Origin: Hansfordia pulvinata | Lineage: Eukaryota > Ascomycota > Sordariomycetes > Xylariales | Reading direction: 5' to 3' | DNA: 64,000 nt | NCBI GenBank assembly: GCA_006538405.1 | Contig: BJKQ01000002.1 | Coordinates: 4,154,001-4,218,000 of the forward strand | Shown: piece by piece, positions 10,925 through 22,363 of the stretch | Layout: each line of letters starts with the position of its first letter | How positions within the stretch are numbered: position 1 is the first letter of the stretch | Translations under genes and position numbers: made by a program | Notes under the pieces: generated by a model | Told to the model about the DNA's origin: nothing | Seen by the model: only the letters and a program-made list of their open reading frames with translations | The model's database searches: none

Positions 10925-12005
10925 ATGTACGTTCAACTCTACTTCTTCTCGCTCATTCTCCTCTGTTCCGGGGCTCGCGGTGAACCACTCCGAGTGCTCT
11001 TGACCAACGACGACGGTTGGGCATCTTTCTACATCCGAGCTCTCTTCTATGCCTTGACCGACTTTGGCCATGACGTGGTGCTGTCTGGGCCGGCCAATAG
11101 GCAAATTGGAGCAGGTTTAGACACTACAACAGGGCCAGACGTTATCACCAAGCAAGACAAGTATGAGACTATCGACCCCAAGTATATTGGAACAGGCAAG
11201 TGGGGAACAGACCCCAACAACCCCCGACTGCATTGGGTCAACGGATCGCCAATAGTCGCCGCAGCGGGTGGGCTTCAATACGGGGAGAGAGAGTGGGGGG
11301 TGGATGAAAGGCCGGACATCGTCGTGGCTGGGATTAACGAGGGAGACATTCTCGGGCATAACATATACTCTTCGGGGTCAGCCAGTATCGCAAAATGGGC
11401 TGCCACGTCGGGCATCGGCATCCCCGCCGTGTCCTTTGGAACTATGCTACAGTGGAGAGCAAGCTTCCCACAAAGCGACGAGGTGTGAAGAAAGCCCCCG
11501 AAATGGCTGTCTATCCCCAACTAGCTGAGAAGTTGGTCACCGAGCTTGGGCGCCAGAAGGATCTTGGGAAACCGTTACTGCCTAAAGACGTTTGGCTGAA
11601 TGTCAACTTCCCCGAGAACGGCGCCGATAACAATCAGGGGTGCGACAAACTATCCGCTTTCAAGGTAAATCTTCTCCCTGTCTTGTCAACCGTGAAAGGT
11701 CAGGAAAATGCTAACAAGTTTAGTGGGTTCTTGCGGAGATTGAGCCCCGTGCAACGTTTAAACTTTATCCCGACAAGTACAATCCTAAGACGCCCGGCTT
11801 CCGAAAGCCCTCCGATGACCCGACAACGCTCGAATGCAATGTGCGAGATCTTCCCTCGGAGCATGATGTTTTGAGAAGAGGAGAATGTCTCATCCCCATC
11901 AGTATCAACGTTGGTTTTCACAACCGGGAGCTGAGGTCGGCGTCGGCCGAGGATCAACAAACTGTCAAGGATGCTTTGCAGGATCTCCTCTCCTGTACCA
12001 CTTAG
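10925..12005 (+). CDS. Secreted SurE-like 5'-nucleotidase/acid phosphatase (one frameshift)
   Basis: Exons are 10925-11664 and 11724-12005, about 340 residues after allowing one frameshift. A signal peptide ending near residue 20 precedes LLTNDDG, the metal-binding start of the SurE fold. HWVNGSPIVAAAGGL, then PDIVVAGINEGDILG and SSGSASIAKWAA, follow the SurE pattern, ending with GIPAVSFG. SurE proteins are metal-dependent phosphatases of nucleotides and polyphosphate; many fungi have secreted forms with a long C-terminal extension like this one. Just after GIPAVSFG the frame breaks at 11438-11441 (GGAA). One added base gives a continuous FGNYATVESKLP, and the frame then runs to the stop. The intron has a CTAAC branch site. 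The break is most likely a sequence error. Confidence 0.83.
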
Positions 12006-13620
12006 CCGATGCTTACAGCCTGCCGCCATGTCCATTTCCTGCCATTTAGGTATTGATTGACCCTGTCCCCCTGATATTCTGTCTTGCGCCCCGCCCATCA
12101 ATTAGGCGCACGAGAGGCATGGCGACGGAAGTGGTAACAAGAAGCCAATCTACGAGGACAATCAAGTTTTCCTTCGAAGCAGCAGTGCCGACGCCAAATA
12201 ATGGCCCAAGCCAGGCACGAACAACTCAAGTCTCACACTACCTATATATGGTGATGAGCCAGCGACGTGCTGTCACCGGGGAGACCTAGCGAGAGAAAGA
12301 TAGAGTCATGACTCATGAGTGGCTTTCAAACTGGGAACTTACGTGGTGACAGTCGTTTGGTTGCATCTATTGAATTCGGGATGGTAATAGAATTATTAGT
12401 CTCCTGCTTGATCTTCACACGATATTCCACTGGCGGACTGACTCATGAACAAGGCCGCCGAAACTTGCCACGAGGCTTTGCTTTGGAGCTGAACCGCCGC
12501 GATTGCCACCAGAAAGTAACCGGAATGAGTAGGGAACCCGAGGGTACGCTATGAGTATCAAGCTGAATTTTGCCACTCACGATAGACCACGGTGATGAAA
12601 AGAAACGAACCAGCCCCGCTCCACGATCGGAGCAAATTTCAAGTCCATCGAGATCCGGAGCAGCTGAAGTGTGGCAACGCCACGCCACTACTATGGCTTT
12701 TGAGCAGGCTAAGAAAAGGACGCGGCACGAGGCGCTACAAAGTTCCAGATGGACTATTTGCTATATATCGATGCAGTACATGTATGGTGAGCATAGTATT
12801 GTACTATCACTAGGAAGACACGTCCTGCAAAGATCGACAATTTGGCAAAAGTCTCTTTTGCTGTTGACCGTCCCGGCGGATGGGAGACCACAGTCACACT
12901 ACCGAGATCAGGAATGCCGCCCCGGGGATCAGCAACTGCCGAGCTCTCTCTCACGCAGGTGGGTCAGACCCCGGCCTCCCGGGTCTTACGGTTTACCTAT
13001 TTTTAGGGCTCCGGCACTAGATCTCAGCTCAGAATTGGCATTGGCCACTGTGGTTCCTGCGCAGTGTAGCCTGCGAGGTAGAATGTGGTCGCCTTTCGCT
13101 CTATGAGCAGAGTCTGGAACGTGGCGTCGAGACCCGCTCCCTTCAGGCTCCCGATCAGAATAGAACGATAAAAAGGGCCGGTCTGTGGAGGGAAAGGTTC
13201 TACGCACATCCTTGTATCAACAAGAGCATCCAAAGCCATAGAGCATGCTTCCCGGTGATGCTATGGATTGACGAGGCGTTTTTTTTTTGCAGTTAGCGGA
13301 AGATTTTGCCGGCTTACTTACGAGTACCTGGGTGTAACAAGGGCTCGTATCGAGGGCTTGGCAAATGTGCTGAATTACTAATAATCTCATAAGGGGGCAA
13401 CTGCAGGATCATGAGGAATGAAGCAGGCTGTACAATATGTGCCAAAGGCACGATTCTTATACATGGAGTTCGGGCGCGTACGCCCATGGCATTCCAGGCC
13501 TCTGATTGGCCAGATCCTCCCATTGGCCAGGGAACTGCTCCCGAATGCATGTTGGTGATGTTGGTGATGTTGTTGGTGATATATATATGCATGGGCGGCA
13601 CGCCTGCAGGGGCGGCACGC
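12006..13620. other. Intergenic, no gene recognised
   Basis: Several short frames exist on both strands but none has a motif, codon bias or splice pattern that supports a gene. TTGGTGATG repeats lie near 13549-13580, directly before a TATA box. Confidence 0.5.
13580..13587 (+). promoter_or_regulatory. TATA box upstream of the methyltransferase-like gene
   Basis: TATATATA lies 34 bases before the ATG at 13621 that opens a short candidate first exon. It follows three copies of a TTGGTGATG-like repeat. Confidence 0.4.
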
Positions 13621-14952
13621 ATGTCGGGCCGTTCCCAGCCAGTCGTACGAAACCGTCCAAACAAGCCACATAACACTGGGTTAGGTGAGTTATGGCCATC
13701 TACTACAGTAGACGAGTCCGTGCAGAGTTTCCGTTCCTGAGGCACCTGTTGGTCGAGCCAAACAGCCGGCCCAGCCGAAATTATGGATCACAATTAGTTC
13801 GTGACGAATAAGCGCCATCTTGGTCGCTGACTCGCCACAAGCCAGATGCCCGAGGGCGTAAGGCGTTCAAGTAGTCAGCCTAGAAGACCTAGCCTCTTTT
13901 CTCTTGAACTGTGAGCTTATTTTTAAATTCTAAGCAGCAATATTCTTGAGTACTCGTGTTCTACTTTTTCTTAAAGCAATTGTCCTTTCTCTCCAGCATT
14001 GGCCAAACATATCCATTTGCACTTCTCCAGGAGACACCGAGCGAACACCGCAGAATATCCTCATTTACAACAGAAAAGAGAAGCGCCCAGGATGCGTTTT
14101 GGTCGCTTCATACTGAGCTAGTTGCTCTCAGGGCTTGTAACCTGTGCAAGACCTCCAAAAGAGGTCACTGAAGAGTACCTGGTAGAGACCTGGCCGGAGA
14201 ACATCCCTTTCTGGAGGGCGACAATGGACAACACGGTCAAGGGTATAGTCGATAAGATGAACACGGGCTACCTGCGAGCTTACGCGGCCGATCCGTACAG
14301 ATATGTCTCCAGAGATCAGCCCTTCCAGCCGACCATATCCTTATTTCAAGCCTTCGAGAAGCAATACCTCACGCCGTTGCTGGAGCAGGAAAACACACGC
14401 GCCATCGACATAGGAGGCTACCTGGGACCGGACTCTCGCGTGCTGGCCGCACATGGCGTTCGGGCAGACAAGATTTACTCGACGAACCTCAAAGCAGGTC
14501 TGCGAGACATCGGATTCTGGGCCTTCGCCATGCCCGCCTTCCAGCCCGGCCAGGGCAGGCTCGACCCGAACAATTTTCGCGAGCCGTTTGAGTTGTCCAT
14601 GAAAGACCCAGGTGTCCGGGCCTTCAAGGGGTACTTCACGCACGCCTCGATGGGCAGCGTCCTCCACACGATAGACGACCAAGACTCCGCAGTGGAGGCA
14701 ACTCTGAGCATGTTGCAGCCAGACGAAAACGGAGTCGCCACCGTCTTCGCTGCCGCCTGGGTTCTGGACGACGGGAGATCTGACGTCTCGGACGAGGAGG
14801 ACGACTTTGGCACCCTCTGGACCTCGTTCAAGGGCGAGACGCCCGGTAACCATAAGATAAAGGACGTTAAGGTCGTGCTCGACGGAGGCACCTCTGGGAA
14901 CGAGCGTGGCTCCGAGACTTACGAACAATTCGTTATTCGCATAGAGTACTGA
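13621..14952 (+). CDS. Class I SAM-dependent methyltransferase-like protein (5' end uncertain)
   Basis: The secure part is the open frame from about 14132 to the stop at 14952. It contains AIDIGGYLGPDSRVLAAHG, like motif I of class I methyltransferases, and later HASMGSVLHTIDD followed by SMLQPDENGVATVFAAAW, like the post-III strand region. The motif I loop is less glycine-rich than usual, so the assignment is tentative. No ATG opens this frame before 14224. A model joining 13621-13684 to 14132-14952 gives a canonical donor (GTGAGT), a CTCTCAG acceptor, matching phases and a TATA box 34 bases upstream, for 294 residues. Its 447-base intron is long for this genome. Starting at the internal ATG 14224 would give a 242-residue protein. 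The gene converges on the LysM gene. Confidence 0.5.
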
Positions 14953-15827
14953 AAAGAGAGAAGAGGATGGATTCTTATGCACCACAAAAGTCGGTACGTG
15001 GTCAAGCACAGCGGCAAGAAGAAATTACATTGGCGGGGGTGTTGGGTGAACTGTGCAAGGATCAAAGAAGACACCATCATCAGACTTGAAGTCCGCAGAC
15101 TTTGATCAATCGTGATAATACATTCCATGGGTGTTGGGTGCCATTTCTTGTGTCATCTGAGTTCGTGATATTGTTGCGCAGCCTTTTTCAGTCGTGCATG
15201 GTGTCGCACTTGAACGAGGTTGCCCCCATCACGGACAACCATGTCAGCTTCGATTGGCGCAATACGTCCAACACAGTGGAGGCAGGGCAGCATGGCGCAC
15301 GGGCACATCAGCAGCGAAGCACCTTCATTTGTGGCTGTGCTCGGGTCCCGAGTTCGGGGGACGGCCCAAACAAAAGAGGAACTGGGAAATGGGAGGCCGG
15401 GATGTGGATCATGACTTCACGCCTAATGGTGTTTCGACACGAACTATAACCTGCGCCGCGTGCGATTCGTTTGAGCCCGGTTGAACAGGACCCGGTAGGC
15501 CGATTGATGCTGGCTGAGCGAGTCGGAGAAAAAGATCAGTCAATGAAGGCAGGACAAAAACATACAACACCGGGGATTCGCTGGTCGTCACCGACCCAAC
15601 TACTAATCCGGCCCTATCTGGCTTATCTATGGGAGAGCGGACGGGATCCCGAGTTTTCCAGATGGTATGGTCGTATGTGCTGGTTCTCTCATTTGAAATG
15701 GTATATATCTGAATGGATCATCCGTCGAGGGTGGCTCCCAGACCGGTGGAAGATGACTTGACAGCTTAGGAACAAAACACAGGGGGTCTTCAAAAAGACA
15801 GCATCTGAAGGCCAAGTCGGTCAACGA
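14953..15827. other. Convergent intergenic region, no gene
   Basis: It separates the 3' ends of the methyltransferase-like and LysM genes. No motif-bearing frame was found. Confidence 0.5.
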
Positions 15828-16354
15828 TCACGTTTGTTGTGACGGGACGCAAATGGTGGCGCCAACGGCAAGCTTGTCGCAGTTGATATCGGGGTTCGTG
15901 TCCAGCAAGTCTTGGACACTGATGTGGCCCTTGTCGGCAATTTGCCAGCATGTGTCGCCGTGCTGGATGGCGTAAGACGAGCTGTCTTCAGGGCACGCGA
16001 CTGGCGGAGGCCCGCCGCCAGAGCCGCCGCCGCCGATGAACCAAAAGACGAAGATGAGGAAGAGGCCGATGATGACAAAGAAGTTGAGCAGGGGCATCAT
16101 CTCGGCGCGCCAAGACGGGCGCTCCACAGGCCGGTACAGATCGGCTTCCGACTCGTGGTCGAGGTCGTAGTGGGGGCCGGCGGAGGGACCGGAGATGCGC
16201 GTGAGCTGGCCATACTGGGCGCCGGGGGGCCCTCCCAGATGCTGCCGTCGGTGTCCTTGAAGGTGTAGGTCTGTGAGTCGGCGTCGTAGCCGATGCGCTG
16301 CATGCCCGTGGGCAAGCGCTCCTCGTCCGAGTCGAGGTGGGACCAGCGACCCAT
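15828..16354 (-). CDS. Small single-pass membrane protein with a C-terminal LysM domain (one frameshift)
   Basis: One exon encodes about 175 residues once a single frameshift is allowed. The N-terminus starts MGRWSHLDSDEERLPTGMQR, runs through YDADSQTYTFKDTDGSIWEG and continues to RPSWRAEMMPLLNFF. The following LLNFFVIIGLFLIFVFWFI is a transmembrane helix. A Gly/Pro linker leads to a LysM module (YAIQHGDTCWQIADKG through INCDKLAVGATICVP) at the C-terminus. The same architecture occurs in a family of conserved uncharacterised fungal proteins; LysM binds GlcNAc polymers such as chitin. The orientation suggests a lumenal or extracellular LysM. The frame breaks at the six-G run 16224-16229 (C run on the coding strand). 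One more base joins WEGPPGAQYGQL smoothly, so an assembly error is likely. Confidence 0.75.
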
Positions 16355-17569
16355 TCTGAGCGATGACGTGGATGCGAAGAGGTACTTAGACGATGTAGGT
16401 GGTGAGGTCTGAGGAGAGAGTGCGCGCCGGGAGCAGCAGTATTGGGCAAAATGCCTGACTTCTCGACTGATAGACCTATGTACTGGAAAACTGACAGTGG
16501 TGATAGTCGCGAGGCAGGTTAGAGGTGGTGAGACAGCGAGAGGGGGTTTGGGAGGTGGGAACGAGGAAGGGGGCGTGTGACGACCGGGCCAGTCGAGCAG
16601 GAACGAGTTGTCTGTCTGACTTGGAGTAAAGTAGGTAAGGTACCATAGGTACGTAAGGTAGGTAGGTACTTACCTCAGACACCTGCAGTCGGCGAGCATG
16701 GAAGTTGGCCAATGATATCTCGGGATGTTGGAGTCTGACGAAGCAAGCGAGAGTTCCAGGTCGGGCGAGAAAAGGTGCCCTGTCACGTCCTGTTTCCTTG
16801 ACTGCAGTCCCGAGTCTGACGTCCAACGGAAACTGCGGCCAGCGAAAGAGGGCCGCCGGGGAGCGACGCTGAAACAGGGGTTACGTCAGACGCCACTGCC
16901 CTGTCCCGTCGCTCCAAGCACCACAGCAGCGCTAAGCCTTCATTGGAGGTGAATGGTTGAATGTGGATGGTGCAAGCAGCACAGCCCCGGAATCGTCAGC
17001 GTTGCAACCTGCTGTGTTCATGCGGGCGAACGATCGGAAGGAGGGGGACCTCTGGGATCCTGGGTTTGCAAACAAACCTCAGCCCACTCACTGTATCTGG
17101 CATGGGCTTAGCAGTACCTAAGGCACCTGTCATTGCACGTGGCTGCCTGAACTGGTCGTAGGTAGCAGGTAGCATGTCGCCATTAAAGGTGCGTAAGGTA
17201 ATGATGTCGGATACCTCTACCATATGTACATGACCGCATTTCATAGGTACTGTAGGTACCTACTTAGGTGCTTACCTCAGGGCACTTGATTCGAGGTATT
17301 GGCAGCTCCCATCTTACACATTTAGTAATACCTTGAATCCCATCCAAACCTCGCATTCCACGCGGGATCACCACAGGGCTGATCGTCGCTTGGCTATAAC
17401 GGGTCTGGTCTGGCGGTGTGTTGCATAAGCGCGGGCAGTGGCTTAAGGTGAAATGAAAATGGCCGCTCTTGCTCGTACGACCACCGGCCGCGAAAATGGG
17501 GAAATCGAAACATAAAGTCCACAAGGGCCAGATGGGTGAGCACGATCCACAGGCCGCTGGACGGACGCA
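16355..17569. other. Intergenic; TAGGTA-rich
   Basis: No gene is recognised. TAGGTA/TACCTA repeats cluster at 16630-16680 and 17245-17280. The left part should be the promoter of the LysM gene, and the right end the 3' UTR of the coiled-coil gene. Confidence 0.5.
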
Positions 17570-19662
17570 TCAGTGCTTCCACCGATCCACGAACGCCTGG
17601 AAATGTAGGCAGCTGTCGCACGACGAGCACGCCACCATGTGTCCGCTGTGGACGCAGGCGTGGCCCTCGCGGCCCGCGGCGGCCCGCCGCTCGGTCGACT
17701 TGGCCAGCAGCCAGGCGACGTGCTCGTCGGCCTCGCGCGGGGCGCCCGCCAGCCCCAGGCTCTCCACCTGGGCCCGGAGGTACTCGACCTCGTCGGCCAT
17801 CATGCCGACCGCCTTGTCCGTCTCCGAGTCCCGCAGCCTCGACCCGGGCCCCGCCGCCGTCCCCGACGCGCTGCTGTCGGCCACGATCTGCTGGTGCAGC
17901 AGCCCGCCGCCCACCTCGCCGTCCCGCAGGTTCGCCTTGGCCGCCGCCTCGAAGTGCTCCTGCAGCTGCGCCCACAGCGCCGCCGACTTACCTCGTCGGC
18001 CCTGCAGTATCTCTTGCATCTGCGCGACCGCGCTCTGGCTGTTGGCCCCGCCGCCGCCGCGTCCGCCCGTCGCTGCCTCCAGGTTCAGCTGCGCGGCCCC
18101 CGTCTCCCGCAAGTAGCGGTCAATCATCTTGACGAGGGTCGCGTCCGGCCGTGTCTGCTCCTGGCTCGCAGGGGGCTCATTCTCGGCCTCCGCTGTGGGC
18201 AGACGATCCGTGATGGCGCCAATATTACGAACGTAAGTCCGGTGCGTGGCGGTGAAGAGGGCCCGGTGGTGCAGGACCACGAGTCGGAAGCGCTCCGCGA
18301 GCACCTTGAGGTGCTTGTTCATGTAGAGAAGCATGCTCGACGTCTGTTCACGGTCAGTATCTGCCGCCCCGGACGCACGTGGAAAGATGGGGCGCGAGGC
18401 GTCCACGTACATAAGCTGCGATGGTCACATTGTGTGACAGGAACGTGTCCCGGCTCGTGCCGATTCGAGAAACGATGGGCTTCAGGAACTGGCCCTCAGC
18501 GGCCATGTGGGCGACGGGCTCGACCTCGTCCAGCAGTGACTGTATCTCGCTCGAGATGGCCTGCTTCTCCTCCTCGACCTCCTGGGGATCCTGCGTGGTG
18601 GGGAGCTCGTGGTCGCGGGATGACGCGCACACATCGGCAAATATCGTGTCCAATGACGAGTGGCACATAGCCACCAGTGACTGGACGATCCTGAGATGGC
18701 TGCGGTGAGAAGAGCCGGCAAGACTTGTGGCTTTACAGGAACCTACTCGTGTGTGTTCCGGTGGGCGTCGCCCAGAATCGTCTCGTTCTCGGGCGTCTCA
18801 AACTTGAGTTCCAAGGATAGTGCTTGAAGCTTCTCGAGGATCTGATTGTAGGGCGCCGCAGTGTCCTGGAACAGCTCGTCGAGGCCCGCGGCATCGTTTT
18901 GCCGTTGACAGGCACCGTCCTGATCATCGCCGCGGGGGGCGGGTGGCGGCTTCGCCTGCTGCGCTGTGCGATTCACTAGTCCCTCCTCCAGCTCGCTTAG
19001 CTGCACCGGTGCAATGCAAAGTCAGTTGCTCACGCCGCTCGAAGCCTTGAGGAGCAGAGGGGCGCGTTGAGGCATGTCAAGGAGCATACCTTTGCTTGCA
19101 GCGCGGCTTTCTTGGACTGCAGGCTGGCGACCTTCAGGCCGGCCTGGGCGCTGTCGGCGGAGCGAGGCTGCGCGTTGCGCTTGCTGATATGCGCCTGCAA
19201 CAGCGCGACAAGCTCGGCGATCTTACTGTTGTAGGCGCGCAGCTCGCGTGTTGCCGGCTCGATCTGGTCCTGGAAGTCTGGCACGTTCTTCTTCAAAGGC
19301 CCCTGCGCCACTATATCCTGCATCACCGGGTGGTCCCTCGTGAACTCGTGAAGTTTGGGCCTGTGGTGAATTCAGTCAGTACCGACAGCCGTGAGCAGGG
19401 GGCCAAGGGATGCCTAGCAGATGGCGGAGCGAATGCTGGACAAGGGGGGCACTGACGACTTGAGCTCGTCTCTTGTCAGAACCTTGAGCCTTGTGCCGAG
19501 GGCGTCGAGCTCTGAGTATAGAGCGGCAGCATTGCCGTCGTCGTGGAGCACACGCGAGAGTTGCGCCCACTCGCTAGCTGAGGTGGCGCCGGCGGCGGAG
19601 GCGACGGCGGCAAAGGTCTCGGAAGCCTCGGCGCCGGTCCTTTCGACGCCGGCGGCTGTCAT
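17570..19662 (-). CDS. Five-exon coiled-coil protein, function unknown
   Basis: Exons on the minus strand are 19662-about 19460, 19360-19090, 19000-18747, 18699-18411 and 18343-17570, giving about 596 residues. Exons 2-5 join with matching phases. The first donor is uncertain: GT at 19459 or 19441 both keep the frame, but neither is canonical. The protein is rich in Glu, Gln, Leu and Ala with heptad-like stretches, for example DFQDQIEPATRELRAYNSK, LQSKKAALQ, EVEEEKQAISSEIQSLLDEV and DEVEYLRAQVES. The C-terminus is distinct, with four Cys and three His within CVHSGHMVACSSCDSCLHF, which might bind zinc. There is no signal peptide or membrane helix. I do not recognise the family; a structural role in a cytoskeletal or vesicle complex is only a guess. 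The gene is divergent from the small secreted protein at 20649. Confidence 0.65.
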
Positions 19663-20648
19663 GTCGGCGGGGGAAACGAGGCGGCGGCCCCTCGGACCTT
19701 CGGTGCCAGGGATGGGGGTTGAAGGCGGAAGCAGGCGCCCTGGGTGGCTCTGTCTCGCGCGTCTGCGCCGACAAGAGGCAATTCGTGGGCGAATGTTTGG
19801 TGATAGCGCGTCGCGCGGTCGTCAGTGGCAGCGCCCGCGGCAAGTGCCAATCCTTATCGGGTGTGGATTTGAGCCGCCAACTGCGCTACAGTCACCGCCT
19901 TCAGCGGCGTGAGCGGGTAGCTCCAGTGGGACGCACTGTACATCCTCGGGCACGCGACAGTGGATATAGGCACAGCACACGCGCACCGACAATCCGGGCC
20001 ATCCATCGATGCGAGCACCTCCTGCACGCACCCAGTTGAGGAATAGTTACCACCCTATGTAGAGCAGGCATTCATCTGAAGTGTACACCGATGAAGTCCT
20101 CCAAATCTATGTCGGGTAATGAGGGTTTGTTCTCTACCTTAGTCACGTAATTAGGAACGTTTGTACGTGCGACGTGCGTCTGCGCGGGAGTACTCCCTAC
20201 GGTAAGTGGAATTCGCCCTCCGCAACGTCGCTAACTAGTGGCTGACGAGGCAAGTGGCGGGTTGGTGATCTCCGCGGGACTGACAAAATACCGGTTGCTA
20301 AAAGAGGTAATTGATAGTAATACGTACCTGTATACTTACCTGCCTACCTGCCTATCTACCTAAAGTGTGTACTGGTAGAGGTAGGTAACCTGTATCCAAG
20401 ATGCTCAATACAATGGAAGCACATGTAGGCAGGCAGAAGAAATATCCATTATGCTAAATAAATAAGTATTTAAAGGCAGGTGTTCGTCTCAGTCCTTGAC
20501 AGATCCCGCTTCGACAAGATTGGTCTCACTCGTCTTTACAGGCTCTTCTTTCGTCACTTCATTCTCAACTCACTGCTGCTCATTCTTCCGTGTTTCTCAA
20601 CATCAGGCGCTGCCCCTTACATATCATAGCAAGAAATTCCAGCACAAA
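19663..20648. other. Divergent intergenic region
   Basis: The stretch between the coiled-coil gene (-) and the small secreted protein gene (+) holds no convincing gene. TACCTGCCTACC-like repeats occur at 20320-20385, and a TATTTAAAG box lies near 20466, about 180 bases before the ATG at 20649. Confidence 0.5.
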
Positions 20649-20936
20649 ATGGTCTCAATTTCATACCTCGCCCTCGCTTCCGCCGCCGCGGGCTTGGTCG
20701 CCGCCGACTGGCGCCTTATTTTCTATCCCAACGGAAACAGGCTTTCTCCGAATGTCGAGCGTTTTGGCACGAACGAGGAAAACAGTCGCAGCAAGGGCAA
20801 GATAACGGAGGGCATGACAGAGTTCCATTTCTGGTCGAATGATGGCAAGACTGTTAAAATGGGTTCCTCCACGTTGACGAGCAGCGACAGCAGACAGAAT
20901 GTGCCTGACGGGGCGAGTACATACATTGTCAGGTAA
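20649..20936 (+). CDS. Small secreted protein, no cysteine
   Basis: The single exon encodes 95 residues. The first 19-20 form a clear signal peptide (MVSISYLALASAAAGLVAA), followed by a mature chain that starts DWRLIFYPNG. The mature part is polar and has no cysteine, which is unusual for a small secreted fungal protein. It has no known motif. The TATTTAAAG element near 20466 and the long CT/CA-rich leader up to 20648 are typical of well-expressed secreted genes. Small secreted proteins like this are often listed as effector candidates, but nothing in the sequence shows such a role. The stop lies in AGGTAA, so an undetected 3' intron is possible, although no good acceptor was seen nearby. Confidence 0.65.
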   Translation: MVSISYLALASAAAGLVAADWRLIFYPNGNRLSPNVERFGTNEENSRSKGKITEGMTEFHFWSNDGKTVKMGSSTLTSSDSRQNVPDGASTYIVR

Positions 20937-22363
20937 CCCTAAAAGAACGGGAATGAATACTACAAGCACCTGTTTCTAAAACGGACCCGACTTTATGGAC
21001 CCAACCTGAGTCACTCAATACATCCATGGTGCCTCCCCTGCATCTTCAGTCTTTCCAACATGGATCGGGTACGTACGTGACATGAAAAAATACCCAAGTT
21101 TGTGTGGTGAGGTCGAGCAGCCGAGCAGCTCCTTCCTCGACGAATTCCCCTTGCGCAGAGTTAGAGTTGCTGCCGGTTATGTTCCAGGAGGTCAGTCTCG
21201 ATGGCTCCTGCCTCGATCCGGGAACTGCCAAATTTTGAGCGCCGCCAGCGACAACGGATCTCTGAGCGCAGCCCATACGCCTATGAGATTCTTTACACGT
21301 GGTAGCCACATCCACATAAAACCCAAGGTAAGTGGTAAGTACTATCCAGGTGGGTACATGTAAGTACCTTACCTACACGGTGAAGGTTTTTATTGCTTAT
21401 TATGTAAAGGACGAAAAGGGGTGGTTTCCAATTATCTAATTAAGGCCTTAGCCGTGGCGATTGCCAGCCACTCCATCCAACCCAGCAGGCCCTGTCTCGC
21501 CACTGTTCAAGATTCGCAGGGCTAAACTTTGGTGGCCAGTGACCCCGAACGATTGATGGTTTACTGGGATATCCATCTTGTTGCCCTCACTGCAACAATC
21601 CAGGGAAATGCCAGTTTCTTTGTAGGAGTAGATTCCAGCCCTGGTAGGGCCCACGCACTGGCCAAATGCCACTGGGCCAGACTGGCTGGGCTGCATGGAC
21701 AGTCATCAAAAGACACAGAGTTGACACTTCAGCAAGTGGCGACCTACTGGCACTATTATAGTCAACATGCCACCGGGACAAACCCACGACACTCTTGGCG
21801 GAAAACGCCTCACCACCCTAAGAGTGGCAGCCGGACTCGTACGAGTACTCGTACGCAGGCCTGCCGCGTGGCCGGCACGGAGCAAGCAAAAGGGCAACCG
21901 TCCACATCCCGGCTCGCCGCCGACCATTGAGAGGACCATAGAAATAATCACCCCGCCTACCAGTTAGACCGATCCGATCCTGGGCGGGCCGAGCGGACGC
22001 GTAACGGGAACTGGGATCTGGGGTAAGGTCGACGGAAGAAAGGGTCGACTGTCAAACGCAAAGACAAAAATCGCTGGGGCGTGCCGCCCACTTGCCGAGC
22101 GGCTTCGTCACATTCGCTCCATGTGTACGCGCGGCGAGCGGGTGATCGCAAGTCGCGGTCGGTGATATACGATACCCCCAGGCGAAGGCACTTGGCCGCT
22201 CGTCCGAAAGGGAAAAAAAAAAAAAAAAGAAGAATCCGGGAGGGATGGTTGTCAAGCTCGAGCGTATAAAGGAAGGGCTGTCGAAAGGGGTGTCGGGGCT
22301 GTGTGCGCCTCACGTGTCTTCCAGCAAACCAGACAGAAGCTTGCTTCAACAGAAACCTACACC
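20937..22363. other. Intergenic with TACTCGTA motifs
   Basis: No gene is recognised. A perfect GTACGAGTACTCGTACG run lies near 21838-21855, TACCTTACCTAC near 21365-21376, and a 16-base A run near 22211-22226. The right end is the dioxygenase promoter. Confidence 0.5.
22265..22270 (+). promoter_or_regulatory. TATA box of the intradiol dioxygenase gene
   Basis: TATAAA lies 99 bases upstream of the ATG at 22364, with a pyrimidine/CA leader between, as in many fungal genes for secreted proteins. Confidence 0.6.
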
